From Rhizobium terricola (lineage in GTDB: Bacteria > Pseudomonadota > Alphaproteobacteria > Rhizobiales > Rhizobiaceae), in NCBI RefSeq assembly GCF_012927355.1, contig NZ_JABBGK010000005.1, positions 124,001 through 188,000 on the forward strand: 64,000 bases of DNA. Direction: 5' to 3'. The translations under genes and the position numbers were made by a program. Of the stretch, positions 26,467 through 37,266 are shown piece by piece. Numbering within the stretch: the stretch's first letter is position 1; every line of letters begins with the position of its first letter. Below the pieces are notes generated by a model, which worked only from the letters and a program-made list of their open reading frames with translations, was not told the DNA's origin and made no database searches.

Positions 26467-28923
26467 ATGGTTGCTCTGAAACGCTTCCGGGCCACCGGCC
26501 CATCCTTTGCGGATCTCGTCCCCTATGCCGGCCTCGTCGACAATGGCGTCCTTCTGTTGAAAGACGGAAGCCTGATGGCCGGCTGGTATTTTGCCGGGCC
26601 GGACTCGGAGAGCGCCACGGACCTCGAGCGCAACGAACTGTCGCGGCAGATCAATACGATCCTGTCACGGCTCGGGAGCGGCTGGATGATCCAGGTCGAA
26701 GCCGTTCGCATCCCGACATTCGACTATCCGTCCGACGATCGCTGCCACTTTCCCGATGCCGTCACGCGCGCGATCGACGCCGAGCGGCGGGCGCATTTCG
26801 GGCGCGAGCAGGGGCATTTCGAGAGCAAGCACGCGCTCGTCCTCACATATCAGCCACTCGAATCCAAGAAGACAGCGCTCAGCAAATACATTTATTCGGA
26901 CGAGGAGAGCCGCAAGAAGACCTATGCGGACACGGTCCTCTTCATCTTCAAGAACGCCATCCGGGAGATCGAGCAGTATTTTGCCAACACCCTGTCAATC
27001 CGGCGCATGGAGACACGCGAGGTCGCCGAGAGGAGAGGGGAGCGGCTCGCCCGCTATGACGAACTGCTGCAATTCGTTCGCTTCTGCATCACCGGCGAAA
27101 ACCATCCCATCAGATTGCCGGATGCCCCAATGTATCTCGACTGGATTGCGACGGCGGAGCTCGAACATGGTCTGACGCCAAAGGTCGAGAATCGTTTTCT
27201 CGCGGTTGTAGCGATCGACGGTCTGCCGGCCGAAAGCTGGCCGGGGATTCTCAACAGCCTGGACCTGATGCCGCTCACCTATCGCTGGTCATCGCGCTTC
27301 ATCTTCCTCGACGCGGAAGAGGCACGGCAGAAACTCGAACGCACCCGCAAAAAATGGCAGCAGAAGGTCCGGCCATTCTTCGATCAGCTCTTCCAGACGC
27401 AAAGCCGGTCGGTCGATCAGGACGCCATCACGATGGTCGCCGAGACCGAAGACGCGATCGCGCAAGCATCGTCGCAACTTGTCGCCTACGGCTATTACAC
27501 GCCCGTCATCGTTCTCTTTGATCACGATCGCGAAGCGCTGCAGGAGAAGGCTGAGGCGATCCGCCGGCTGATACAGGCCGAAGGATTTGGCGCAAGGATC
27601 GAGACACTCAACGCCACCGACGCCTATCTCGGCAGCCTGCCAGGCAACTGGTACTGCAATATCCGCGAGCCGCTGATCAACACCAGCAATCTCGCCGATC
27701 TGGTCCCGCTCAACTCGGTCTGGTCGGGCAACCCGATCGCGCCATGCCCATTCTATCCGCCGAACTCGCCACCCCTCATGCAGGTGGCGAGTGGCTCGAC
27801 GCCGTTCCGGCTGAACCTACATGTCGATGACGTCGGTCACACGCTGATTTTCGGGCCAACTGGCTCCGGCAAATCCACGCTTCTTGCTCTGATCGCAGCA
27901 CAGTTCCGGCGCTACGAACGCGCCCAGATCTTCGCATTCGATAAGGGGAACTCGCTCCTGCCGCTGACGCTCGCCGCCGGCGGCGATCACTATGAGATTG
28001 GTGGCGACGCCCAAGAAGAGGCAAGGGCGCTGGCCTTCTGCCCACTATCGGACCTCGCGAGTGATGCGGATCGCGCCTGGGCAACGGAATGGATCGAAAT
28101 GCTGGTCGCTCTTCAGGGTGTTGTCATCACCCCTGATCATCGCAACGCGATCTCTCGCCAGATCGGATTGATGGGCAGCGCGGCCGGACGGTCCCTGTCG
28201 GACTTCGTCAGCGGCGTCCAGATGCGCGAGATCAAGGACGCGCTTCATCACTACACGGTCGACGGCCCGATGGGCCAGCTTCTCGACGCGGAACAGGACG
28301 GTCTCTCGCTCGGTGCGTTCCAGACCTTCGAGATAGAGCACTTGATGAACATGGGCGAGCGCAATCTTGTGCCCGTGCTGACCTACTTGTTCCGGCGGAT
28401 CGAGAAGCGTCTCGACGGTTCCCCGAGCCTGATCGTGCTAGACGAGGCCTGGCTGATGCTCGGTCATCCGGTATTCCGCAGCAAGATGCGCGAGTGGCTC
28501 AAGGTGCTGCGCAAGGCAAATTGCGCCGTTGTACTCGCCACGCAGTCGATCTCCGACGCCGAACGCTCGGGTATTATCGACGTGCTGAAAGAATCCTGCC
28601 CGACGAAAATCTGCCTGCCGAACGGTGCTGCCCGGGAGCCCGGAACGCGCGAGTTCTATGAGCGGATCGGCTTCAACGAGCGGCAGATCGAGATCGTTTC
28701 GAACGCAATCCCCAAGCGCGAATATTACGTGGTCACCCCTGAAGGCCGACGGCTGTTCGATATGGCGCTCGGCCCCGTGGCGCTGAGCTTCGTCGGCGCA
28801 TCCGGCAAGGAAGACCTGAAGCGCATTCGCGCGCTCAGTTCAGAACACGGCCGCGACTGGCCGATCCACTGGCTTCAAACGAGAGGGGTTCACGATGCCG
28901 CATCGCTGCTCAACTTCGAATAG
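26467..28923 (+). CDS. trbE: Mating-pore ATPase TrbE (VirB4 family)
   Basis: 818 residues. Walker A FGPTGSGKST lies near residue 463 and Walker B 'SLIVLDEAWLMLG' near 660; the N-terminal 400 residues form the conserved CagE/TrbE/VirB domain. It is the large ATPase that energises assembly and transport at the inner membrane. It overlaps trbJ by 29 nt, so expression is coupled. Confidence 0.95.
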   Translation: MVALKRFRATGPSFADLVPYAGLVDNGVLLLKDGSLMAGWYFAGPDSESATDLERNELSRQINTILSRLGSGWMIQVEAVRIPTFDYPSDDRCHFPDAVTRAIDAERRAHFGREQGHFESKHALVLTYQPLESKKTALSKYIYSDEESRKKTYADTVLFIFKNAIREIEQYFANTLSIRRMETREVAERRGERLARYDELLQFVRFCITGENHPIRLPDAPMYLDWIATAELEHGLTPKVENRFLAVVAIDGLPAESWPGILNSLDLMPLTYRWSSRFIFLDAEEARQKLERTRKKWQQKVRPFFDQLFQTQSRSVDQDAITMVAETEDAIAQASSQLVAYGYYTPVIVLFDHDREALQEKAEAIRRLIQAEGFGARIETLNATDAYLGSLPGNWYCNIREPLINTSNLADLVPLNSVWSGNPIAPCPFYPPNSPPLMQVASGSTPFRLNLHVDDVGHTLIFGPTGSGKSTLLALIAAQFRRYERAQIFAFDKGNSLLPLTLAAGGDHYEIGGDAQEEARALAFCPLSDLASDADRAWATEWIEMLVALQGVVITPDHRNAISRQIGLMGSAAGRSLSDFVSGVQMREIKDALHHYTVDGPMGQLLDAEQDGLSLGAFQTFEIEHLMNMGERNLVPVLTYLFRRIEKRLDGSPSLIVLDEAWLMLGHPVFRSKMREWLKVLRKANCAVVLATQSISDAERSGIIDVLKESCPTKICLPNGAAREPGTREFYERIGFNERQIEIVSNAIPKREYYVVTPEGRRLFDMALGPVALSFVGASGKEDLKRIRALSSEHGRDWPIHWLQTRGVHDAASLLNFE

Positions 28924-29698
28924 ATTCGTCGTCAGTCTGGTAGCTGTAAGCGTTGCACTAAGTGCAGCCGTGCCAGCGCGTGCCGGCACCGCCACGGGTG
29001 CTGCGACCGAATGGACGCAGGTTCTCAACAATGGCGAGCTCGTCGCGCTGGTCGGGAAATCCGGCGAGCAAATCCAGAACCAGCTCACCCAGATCAGTCA
29101 GCTCGCGCAACAGATCGAAACGCAGCTCAATATCTACCAGAACCTTCTGCAGAACACGGCGACCCTTCCGTCGCATATGTGGGGGCAGGTCGAAAGCGAC
29201 CTCAATCAGTTGCGCAGCATCGTCGACCAGGGCCAGGGCATTTCGTTTTCAATGGGAAATGCAGACGATGTGCTGCAGCAGCGCTTCCAGAGCTATTCAA
29301 GCCTCAGGACCAATCTCCCGAACGCCGAAAGCTTTTCCTCCAGCTACCAGACGTGGTCCGATACCAACCGGGACACGATCGCCAGCACACTGAAGGCGGC
29401 GAGCCTGACGGCCGATCAGTTCGACAGCGAGGAAGGCACGATGTCCTCTCTGCGATCGATGTCCGAGACCGCCGATGGGCAGATGAAGGCCCTCCAGGTC
29501 GGGCACGAGATCGCGGCGCAACAGGTGGCGCAGATGCAGAAGCTCCGCGGTCTCGTATCTCAGCAGATGACCATGATGGGAACCTGGCTTCAGACCGAAC
29601 AAACAGACAAGGACCTGGCCCAAGCCCGGCGGGAGAAATTCTTCAGCGCGACGGCCCCGTCCACGTCCGGCGGCGAGAAAATGAAGGTGGAATGGTGA
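28895..29698 (+). CDS. trbJ: Mating-pore minor pilus protein TrbJ (VirB5 family)
   Basis: 267 residues with a signal peptide (VSLVAVSVALSAAVPARAG) and long amphipathic/coiled helices (QIQNQLTQISQLAQQIETQLNIYQNLLQN). The last residues (TSGGEKMKVEW) are identical to the C-terminus of the next protein, TrbK. It is probably a pilus-tip adhesin. The stop overlaps the trbK start. Confidence 0.9.
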   Translation: MPHRCSTSNRFVVSLVAVSVALSAAVPARAGTATGAATEWTQVLNNGELVALVGKSGEQIQNQLTQISQLAQQIETQLNIYQNLLQNTATLPSHMWGQVESDLNQLRSIVDQGQGISFSMGNADDVLQQRFQSYSSLRTNLPNAESFSSSYQTWSDTNRDTIASTLKAASLTADQFDSEEGTMSSLRSMSETADGQMKALQVGHEIAAQQVAQMQKLRGLVSQQMTMMGTWLQTEQTDKDLAQARREKFFSATAPSTSGGEKMKVEW

Positions 29699-29868
29699 GA
29701 ACGAAACTGATCCTCCTCACGATCGCAGCGTTCATGGCGGCCGGCAGCACCGGCATCTGGCTGCTCATCTCCGAAAAGCGGGCTGCCCAGGAGCGCCGCG
29801 AGCAGTTCTTCGGCACCTCGAAGAAATATCCGACTTCTGGCGGCGAAAAAATGAAGGTCGAGTGGTGA
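29692..29868 (+). CDS. trbK: TrbK-like small membrane protein (entry exclusion position)
   Basis: 58 residues: one N-terminal membrane helix (LILLTIAAFMAAGSTGIWLLI) and a charged tail ending TSGGEKMKVEW. ATG 29692 overlaps the trbJ stop. Position and size match trbK, the entry-exclusion gene of Ti/IncP systems. Unlike the IncP lipoprotein it contains no cysteine, so it cannot be lipidated. Its tail copies that of TrbJ. Confidence 0.75.
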   Translation: MVRTKLILLTIAAFMAAGSTGIWLLISEKRAAQERREQFFGTSKKYPTSGGEKMKVEW

Positions 29869-29872
29869 GCAG

Positions 29873-31054
29873 ATGACGGGGATATCTTTTCGACGGTTCA
29901 GGGCAGCGATGCTGCTTGCGACCTTCTGCGCACTGGCGGCCCAGCCAGCCTTCGCCCAGGAAGGCTCAGTGCTGACCTCATTGCAGAGCCAGATCACCAC
30001 GGCCGCGAAGGGGTGGGAAACCACGGTCATGGATGCGGCGAAATCGTTGTTCTGGATCCTGGCGACGATCGAAATTGGTATCGCCGCCGTCTGGCTGGCA
30101 CTACAGGCCGCATCGCTCGACAGCTGGTTCGCCGAGCTTGTCCGGCGGATCATGTTCATTGGATTCTTCGCCTTCGTGTTGGCACAGGGCCCCACCTTCG
30201 CGAAGGCGGTGGTCGACAGTCTGTTCCAGATTGGCGCCGGAGGCGGCACCGCCTCACCGGCCGACGTCTTCAATGCCGGGCTCGCAGTCGCCACGAAGAT
30301 GTCGGAAAAGATTCAGTTCGGTCTATTCGAAGACAATGCTCTGGCGATCTCGGCTGCGTTTGCCATGGTCGTCGTGGTCATCTCGTTCTCGCTTGTCGCA
30401 GCGATTTTCGTCTCGGTCATGGTGGAGATGTATATCGGCCTGCTCGCCGGCATGATCATGCTCGGCCTGGGAGGTTCGTCCTACACCAAGGACTTCGCCA
30501 TCAGATATCTGGTCTACGCGTTCTCGGTCGGAATGAAGCTCATGGCGCTTGTGATGATCTCGCGCATCGGATCAGAAGTGCTTATCGGATTAGCAAACGA
30601 ACCTGACATTGGCGACCAATTCCAGACGGCCCTCGCGATCGCCGGCATTGCGGTCGTCGTCTTCATTGTCGCTATCTACGTGCCGAACATCATGCAAGGC
30701 GTCGTCCAGGGGGCATCGGTCTCGGGCGGGATGGAAGCGATCCGCCACGGTGGCCAGGCCGCCTCCTTCGCCACCGGCGCCGGTTTCCTCGCGGCGGGTG
30801 CGGCAGGCGCGGGGTTCGCGGCAGCTCAAAGCGCACGCGCCGCGGGGTCGTCTGTCGCCGGCGCAATGCTTCGCGGGATCGGAGCAGGCATCGGATCGGC
30901 CGGACATGCGGCAGGCTCGGCCGCCAAGGAGAAGGCCATCGGTTCTCCCGGTGCCTATGCAGGATCGATCCTTGGCCTCGCCAACGCCAAGCTGGATGAG
31001 GCGCGCAGCGGTCACAGAGGACCAAAGCCATCTCCCGAACGCAAAGACCAATAG
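29873..31054 (+). CDS. trbL: Mating-pore membrane protein TrbL (VirB6 family)
   Basis: 393 residues with a signal peptide, five to six membrane helices in residues 50-260 (for example IGIAAVWLALQAASLDSWF and AMVVVVISFSLVAAIFV) and an Ala/Gly-rich cytoplasmic tail. It is the polytopic inner-membrane channel component. It starts 4 nt after trbK. Confidence 0.93.
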   Translation: MTGISFRRFRAAMLLATFCALAAQPAFAQEGSVLTSLQSQITTAAKGWETTVMDAAKSLFWILATIEIGIAAVWLALQAASLDSWFAELVRRIMFIGFFAFVLAQGPTFAKAVVDSLFQIGAGGGTASPADVFNAGLAVATKMSEKIQFGLFEDNALAISAAFAMVVVVISFSLVAAIFVSVMVEMYIGLLAGMIMLGLGGSSYTKDFAIRYLVYAFSVGMKLMALVMISRIGSEVLIGLANEPDIGDQFQTALAIAGIAVVVFIVAIYVPNIMQGVVQGASVSGGMEAIRHGGQAASFATGAGFLAAGAAGAGFAAAQSARAAGSSVAGAMLRGIGAGIGSAGHAAGSAAKEKAIGSPGAYAGSILGLANAKLDEARSGHRGPKPSPERKDQ

Positions 31055-31075
31055 CAATCAGAAAGTGATGGATCG

Positions 31076-31738
31076 ATGGCAGCGAACCGCGCCCCCGAAA
31101 ACCCGTATCTCGCCGCACGCCAGGAATGGAATGAGCGATATGGCTCTTATGTAAAGGCCGCCGACGCATGGCGCATTGTCGGCATTCTGGGCCTTACCAT
31201 GGCTGTCATCGGCTTTGGCTATTCGATGTATCTGAGCACTCAGGTCAAGCTGGTTCCCTATATTGTCCAGGTCGACAAACTGGGAACGTCGGTGACATCG
31301 GGTTTTCCCGAACAGATCGAATATGCCGATGTCCGGGTGGTGCGCGCCACGCTCGGCAATTTCGTGACCAGCTTCCGTTCGATTACGCCGGATGCGGTGG
31401 TGCAGAAACAATATATCGATCGGACCTATGCGCTGCTTCGGACCTCCGATCCGTCGACGCAGAAGATCAATGACTGGTTCCGGAGCAACTCACCGTTCGA
31501 GAAAGCGAAGTCGTCGACCGTTGCCATCGAGGTCAACAACATCGTGGCTCTCTCAAACCAGACCTATCAGATCGACTGGACCGAATACGAACGCGACCGG
31601 AAGGGCAAGGAAATCGGCACGCGCCGGTTCCGCGGCATCGCGACGGTCACGCTCACCGCACCGCAGGATGAGGCCACCATCCGCCTCAATCCGATCGGTC
31701 TCTATGTCCGGGATTTCGACTGGACAGCGCAGCTTTAA
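31076..31738 (+). CDS. trbF: Mating-pore protein TrbF (VirB8 family)
   Basis: 220 residues: a short cytoplasmic N-terminus, one membrane helix ([20 protein letters not shown]) and a periplasmic NTF2-like domain ([21 protein letters not shown]). It is the assembly scaffold linking inner-membrane and core complex. Confidence 0.93.
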   Translation: MAANRAPENPYLAARQEWNERYGSYVKAADAWRIVGILGLTMAVIGFGYSMYLSTQVKLVPYIVQVDKLGTSVTSGFPEQIEYADVRVVRATLGNFVTSFRSITPDAVVQKQYIDRTYALLRTSDPSTQKINDWFRSNSPFEKAKSSTVAIEVNNIVALSNQTYQIDWTEYERDRKGKEIGTRRFRGIATVTLTAPQDEATIRLNPIGLYVRDFDWTAQL

Positions 31739-31755
31739 GGGCAGGGGATTTCTCA

Positions 31756-32568
31756 ATGAACAGAACACGATTGATCGCAGCCGCCGGCTGCCTGGCCACG
31801 CTCGTCCTCGCGAGCGGCGCCGAAGCACAGAGCATGACAAACAATGAGGTGAAGGGAACGAACATCTCGAGGAAATGGCGCGGGACGCCAGGACTGGTGA
31901 CGACCGGCCCCGATGGCAAGGTCGTCTTCCTCTTCGGCGAAACACAGCCGTCCGTCGTCTGCTCGCCCCTGCAGGTCTGCGATATCGAACTGCAGGGTGG
32001 CGAGATTGTCCGCGACGTTCTGGTCGGCGACACTGTCAGATGGAAAGTCGAACCGGCGACCTCGGGCGCCACGGGCGGGCAGGCAATCCATCTGATCGTC
32101 AAGCCATCGGAGCCGGGTCTCGTCACTTCGATGGTGGTCACGACATCACGCCGCACCTATCACATCCAGCTCAAGTCTCATCCGAGCCAGTATATGGCCC
32201 GCGTCGGCTTCGAGTACCCGGAGGATGTGTCGACCAAGCTCGCCGATATCTATTCCCGGCTCGAGACAGGCGGAACTCCCGGGACGGCACCCGACAAACT
32301 GAACTTCTCCTACTCGGTGAGCGGGAGCGCGCCCTGGAAGCCGAAGCGGGTCTATTCAGACGGCGTGAAAACCTACATTCAATTCTCGAAATCAGTATCG
32401 AGCCAGGATGCGCCCGTGCTTTTCGTCGTTTCAGGCGGCCAGAATCGTATCGTCAACTATCGGATGCAGCGCGACATGATGATCGTCGACTATGCGGTCG
32501 ACAAGGCAATCCTCGTCTCCGGCGTCGGCTGGCGCCAGCAGAAAATTACCATTCGGCGGGGAGGCTGA
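31756..32568 (+). CDS. trbG: Mating-pore core protein TrbG (VirB9 family)
   Basis: 270 residues with a signal peptide ([17 protein letters not shown]) and the VirB9/CagX domain; '[28 protein letters not shown]' and '[25 protein letters not shown]' are characteristic. It forms the outer-membrane core complex with TrbH and TrbI. Confidence 0.94.
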   Translation: MNRTRLIAAAGCLATLVLASGAEAQSMTNNEVKGTNISRKWRGTPGLVTTGPDGKVVFLFGETQPSVVCSPLQVCDIELQGGEIVRDVLVGDTVRWKVEPATSGATGGQAIHLIVKPSEPGLVTSMVVTTSRRTYHIQLKSHPSQYMARVGFEYPEDVSTKLADIYSRLETGGTPGTAPDKLNFSYSVSGSAPWKPKRVYSDGVKTYIQFSKSVSSQDAPVLFVVSGGQNRIVNYRMQRDMMIVDYAVDKAILVSGVGWRQQKITIRRGG

Positions 32569-32571
32569 ACC

Positions 32572-33009
32572 ATGCGCAAGCTTCTCATCATCATGATCAC
32601 CGCCACCCTGCTTTCAGGCTGCCAGACGGCCGAGGACGGATTGACCACCAGTTCGACCCCGGTCGCCGTCACCGGCACAGCCGCAAGCGCCATCGCCGGC
32701 GACATGGCGAGCCGGCTTGCCGAGCAGATCGGTCCAGCCGCCACGACAACGCTCAAAATGGAAAAGGACTCGTCCGACTTTGCTGCGGCGCTCGAGGCGG
32801 CGCTGAAAGGATGGGGCTACACGGTCATAACCGACGGCAAGGCTGGAAAGGATGTCAAACCGGTCGAGCTCGCCTATTCGGTCGATGGCGTCGACGGTCA
32901 GGTGCTCGCACAGCTCTCGACGCCGTCCGTCGCCCTTGGGCGGGCCTATTCGACATCGGCGGCCGGCGCGACGCCGGCAAGCCCGCTCTCGATCATGCAG
33001 CGGAATTGA
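32572..33009 (+). CDS. trbH: Mating-pore lipoprotein TrbH
   Basis: 145 residues. A lipobox LLSG-Cys17 ends the signal peptide, so it is an outer-membrane-directed lipoprotein, the functional counterpart of VirB7. The downstream beta-rich domain (YTVITDGKAGKDVKPVELAYSVDGVDG) is typical of TrbH. It starts 3 nt after trbG. Confidence 0.9.
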   Translation: MRKLLIIMITATLLSGCQTAEDGLTTSSTPVAVTGTAASAIAGDMASRLAEQIGPAATTTLKMEKDSSDFAAALEAALKGWGYTVITDGKAGKDVKPVELAYSVDGVDGQVLAQLSTPSVALGRAYSTSAAGATPASPLSIMQRN

Positions 33010-33021
33010 GGGGAGGCGAGT

Positions 33022-34323
33022 ATGGTCCAATCGCTCCAGCTCGGCGCATCCAATCAAGCTGACGATCAGAAGGGCATGCGCCGTCTCAATCGGCTGCCGA
33101 TCATCATCGCCATCGTCATCATCGCGCTGTTCGTCGGCGTGGTCGTGATCGGACTGTCGTGGCGCGGGCTCCCCTTCAATCGGAACACCGATCTCCACAG
33201 CGCTTCGAATACGCCTGCAACCAACTTCGGAGACCAACTCAAACGCGGCATCACCGACGGCATTATCGGCGAACCGGTGGAACGTGAAGCGTTTCAGCCA
33301 ACGCCCGCCGACGAACGGAAGGTCGAGAAGGAAACACCTGTTGTCGAGCGCCGGCCCACGGAGAGGGAAGAACGGCGGCCGAAGCTCGAATCCGAGGAGG
33401 AATGGAAAGCCCGTCTGAAGCGCGAGCAGGATGAACAATATATCCGCGAGGCCCAACGCCAGCGCATGGCCCGGCTGCAGGCGCGGGCAACGGCTTTGGA
33501 CTCACCATTGAAGGTGGATATTTCCGATGTCGAGAAGGCCGCCAACAACTCCACGGACACTGGCCGGCAGACGACGGCTGCGACGGCCAACAATGCCTCT
33601 GACCTCTACGCCGCTGCCATGAAATCCGGGCTCATGGGCCAGAACGTCGATCCGAATACCCAAACCTCGAAGGAGGATTTTTTCAATCAGGACATCAAGG
33701 ATCTCGGCTATCTGCCGAACCAAGTGGTGCCGCAGATGTCGCCCTTTGAACTGAAGCGTGGCTCGGTCATTCCCGCCACCTTGATCACCGGCCTCAACTC
33801 CGACCTGCCGGGGCGCATCAGCGCACAGGTCAGCCAGAACGTCTATGACAGCGCCACCGGCTATCGGCTCCTCATCCCGCAGGGGGCCAAGCTCTTTGGT
33901 CGTTACGATTCCAATGTGTCGTTTGGCCAGGAGCGCGTCCTCGTCGTCTGGACCGACCTCATCTTTCCGAATGGATCGACCCTGCAGATCGGCGGCATGG
34001 CCGGCACGGATGCCGAAGGATATGGCGGCTTCAAGGACAAGGTCGATCGGCATCTCTGGCGCACCTGGAGCTCGGCAGCTCTTGTCGCGCTGATCGGAAC
34101 CGGGATCGACATGTCGATGCCGGAGAGTTCGACGCTTGCGACGCAGGACACGGCGTCCGATGCAGCCAGACGGAATTTTGCCGAAAGCTTCGGTCGAGTC
34201 GCAGAGCAGACGATCTCGAAGAACCTGAATGTGCAGCCGACGATCCAGATCAGGCCCGGCTATAAATTTAACGTGCTCGTCGACCAGGACATCATTTTTC
34301 CGTCTGCTTACCGCAAGAACTAA
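33022..34323 (+). CDS. trbI: Mating-pore core protein TrbI (VirB10 family)
   Basis: 433 residues: a cytoplasmic N-terminus, one membrane helix (LPIIIAIVIIALFVGVVVIG), a charged Glu/Arg linker and the C-terminal beta-barrel domain (SPFELKRGSVIPATLITGLNSDLPGRISAQVSQNVYDSATG). It spans both membranes in the core complex and ends the trb operon. Confidence 0.94.
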   Translation: MVQSLQLGASNQADDQKGMRRLNRLPIIIAIVIIALFVGVVVIGLSWRGLPFNRNTDLHSASNTPATNFGDQLKRGITDGIIGEPVEREAFQPTPADERKVEKETPVVERRPTEREERRPKLESEEEWKARLKREQDEQYIREAQRQRMARLQARATALDSPLKVDISDVEKAANNSTDTGRQTTAATANNASDLYAAAMKSGLMGQNVDPNTQTSKEDFFNQDIKDLGYLPNQVVPQMSPFELKRGSVIPATLITGLNSDLPGRISAQVSQNVYDSATGYRLLIPQGAKLFGRYDSNVSFGQERVLVVWTDLIFPNGSTLQIGGMAGTDAEGYGGFKDKVDRHLWRTWSSAALVALIGTGIDMSMPESSTLATQDTASDAARRNFAESFGRVAEQTISKNLNVQPTIQIRPGYKFNVLVDQDIIFPSAYRKN

Positions 34324-34420
34324 AGGAAACGCCAAGCCCGCAGGAGGTGCAAATCTGCGAGTTGCGCTGGCTGTAGAAATGGTGCCGGATGGTCCTGTTC
34401 AACGCACGAAAGGATAGGCG

Positions 34421-34642
34421 ATGACAGTAATGGATTTTGGCGATTTGCCGGATGACGACCCGGACCTTCTCGAAAACACCGCTTTGCCGAAGCAGTTTAT
34501 CTCGCGCCTTCGAAAGGCGTTTTTCACCCGGCTTTCGGATTTCGACGAAATGGACGATATCCAGATGCTACGTGAACCGGGAATTAACTGGCGTATAATC
34601 AAAGCCGTCAGATCCGAGCGGGCGCGTATCGACGGCAGGTGA
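34421..34642 (+). CDS. Hypothetical small protein after trbI
   Basis: 73 residues with a ribosome site (GAAAGGAT). It starts 'MTVMDFGDLPDDDPDLLEN' and ends in a basic helix; it is acidic at first and helical later, with no membrane segment. It lies 97 nt after trbI in the same direction and is probably co-transcribed. No family is recognised. Confidence 0.5.
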   Translation: MTVMDFGDLPDDDPDLLENTALPKQFISRLRKAFFTRLSDFDEMDDIQMLREPGINWRIIKAVRSERARIDGR

Positions 34643-36051
<1,409 letters not shown>

Positions 36052-36194
36052 TCGTTTTTCCTCGAAACTCATTCCTTCACCACTTGAAACGATGCTCTGG
36101 TCCCGCACTGTGCGGCCGCGCTACAGACTATCATACGACCAACATTGCAAGTCAGTCGAAGAACGATTGACGCCCAATATCACAGGTCACGTCG

Positions 36195-36231
36195 AATCGG
36201 AACTATAGTTCCTAGAACAATAGTTCCGATT
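36195..36231. promoter_or_regulatory. Nested 37-bp palindrome ahead of the XRE gene
   Basis: Perfect 12-bp outer arms (AATCGGAACTAT at 36195-36206 and ATAGTTCCGATT at 36220-36231) enclose a second dyad GTTC/GAAC (36208-36211, 36215-36218). The left half also forms the palindrome GGAACTATAGTTCC (36199-36212). It ends 17 nt before the XRE start and would let two dimers bind side by side. Confidence 0.75.
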
Positions 36232-36248
36232 CAGGTTCCGCTGCCGTC

Positions 36249-36461
36249 ATGGATCTCAACGAGGTCATGGCGGTCAATTTGCGTCGAATACGTCATGGCA
36301 AGAAACTGACGCAGGAGGAACTGGCGCACCGCACGGGCCTGAGCGCACGTCATATCGGTGCCATCGAGCGCGCAGAGATGTCTGCAACCCTCACGGTTCT
36401 TGGCCAGATTTCCGAAGCACTGGGCGTCGAACCCGCCGAGCTTGTGACCAAATCGAACTGA
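36249..36461 (+). CDS. XRE-family transcriptional regulator
   Basis: 70 residues that are almost only an HTH domain: 'NLRRIRHGKKLTQEELAHRTGLSARHIGAIERAEMSATLTVLGQISEALGVEPAELV'. The size is like restriction-modification controller proteins and small phage repressors. No strong ribosome site precedes it, so translation may be inefficient. It probably represses or activates itself, and perhaps the divergent traM, through the nested palindrome. Confidence 0.85.
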   Translation: MDLNEVMAVNLRRIRHGKKLTQEELAHRTGLSARHIGAIERAEMSATLTVLGQISEALGVEPAELVTKSN

Positions 36462-36611
36462 TCTGTAAATCGCGCCCGTGGTCGACTGGATTTTTAGGGT
36501 TCGGGGGCGGTTTCCGCTTCGAAGCCAATGTGCATCGATCGATTGGGACAGCTCGACCACTGAGATCGAGCATGGGTCAAGGCTTTACACGAGCGGCGGG
36601 CCGCATTATAT

Positions 36612-36629
36612 ATTCTCCACAAGGAGAAT
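36612..36629 (+). promoter_or_regulatory. Inverted repeat covering the ribosome site of the DUF433 gene
   Basis: ATTCTCC-ACAA-GGAGAAT; the right arm contains the AAGGAG Shine-Dalgarno sequence of the start at 36634. As DNA it is a candidate operator; as RNA it would hide the ribosome site. A TATATT box overlaps its left edge. Confidence 0.55.
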
Positions 36630-36633
36630 GATT

Positions 36634-37266
36634 ATGACCAGCACATCACACGCCTACACGCCCGCCGAGGCGGCGGCTGTCAGCGAGATCGCTGTGAAAT
36701 CGGTGCACAATGCGATCGACAAGCGCATCATCGAGACTCATCTCGTTGGTAGCAGGGGTCGAGCACTCACCGATGAGGATCTACTTCGGTTGAAGCTCTG
36801 GTACGGCGTCGGATCGATCTTGTCTGCGGAGCGCCGCAAGCGCTTATTCGATACGATCGACCAGAACCCCGATGCCGAAACTGTTAGGGCAGACGACTAT
36901 CTCATTATCGACGTTGCGCGGGCACGAGAACAACTGGCCGCGCGGGCCGAGGCGCTTCGAGAAGCCGAACGAATGATTGAAAGCGTGAAAGGGGTCGTGG
37001 GTGGCGAGCCGGTTTTCAAGCGAACCCGTGTTCCCGTGCGAACGATTGCCGCGATGAAGACCCAAGGCGCAAGTACAGCGGAAATCGTCGAGGGCTATCC
37101 TTCGCTCACCGAGCGCATGGTGGAACTTGCCGAGATCTGGGTTGCGGCCCATCCCGCCAGAGGACGTCCGCGGAAGCTTTCGGAGCACGGCCTGAAGGTG
37201 AAATCCGTGAAGCACCTGAGCCTTCGGAACGAGAACGTCTCCAAACCGTCTGGCTCGACCTCGTGA
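36634..37266 (+). CDS. DUF433-family antitoxin
   Basis: 210 residues from ATG 36634, 7 nt after AAGGAG. The N-terminus is HTH-like (YTPAEAAAVSEIAVKSVHNAIDKRIIETH). The C-terminal DUF433 domain reads 'GVVGGEPVFKRTRVPVRTIAAMKTQGASTAEIVEGYPSLTERMVELAEIW'. DUF433 proteins are the usual partners of DUF5615 PIN-like toxins. ATGA overlap with the next gene shows translational coupling. Confidence 0.85.
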   Translation: MTSTSHAYTPAEAAAVSEIAVKSVHNAIDKRIIETHLVGSRGRALTDEDLLRLKLWYGVGSILSAERRKRLFDTIDQNPDAETVRADDYLIIDVARAREQLAARAEALREAERMIESVKGVVGGEPVFKRTRVPVRTIAAMKTQGASTAEIVEGYPSLTERMVELAEIWVAAHPARGRPRKLSEHGLKVKSVKHLSLRNENVSKPSGSTS

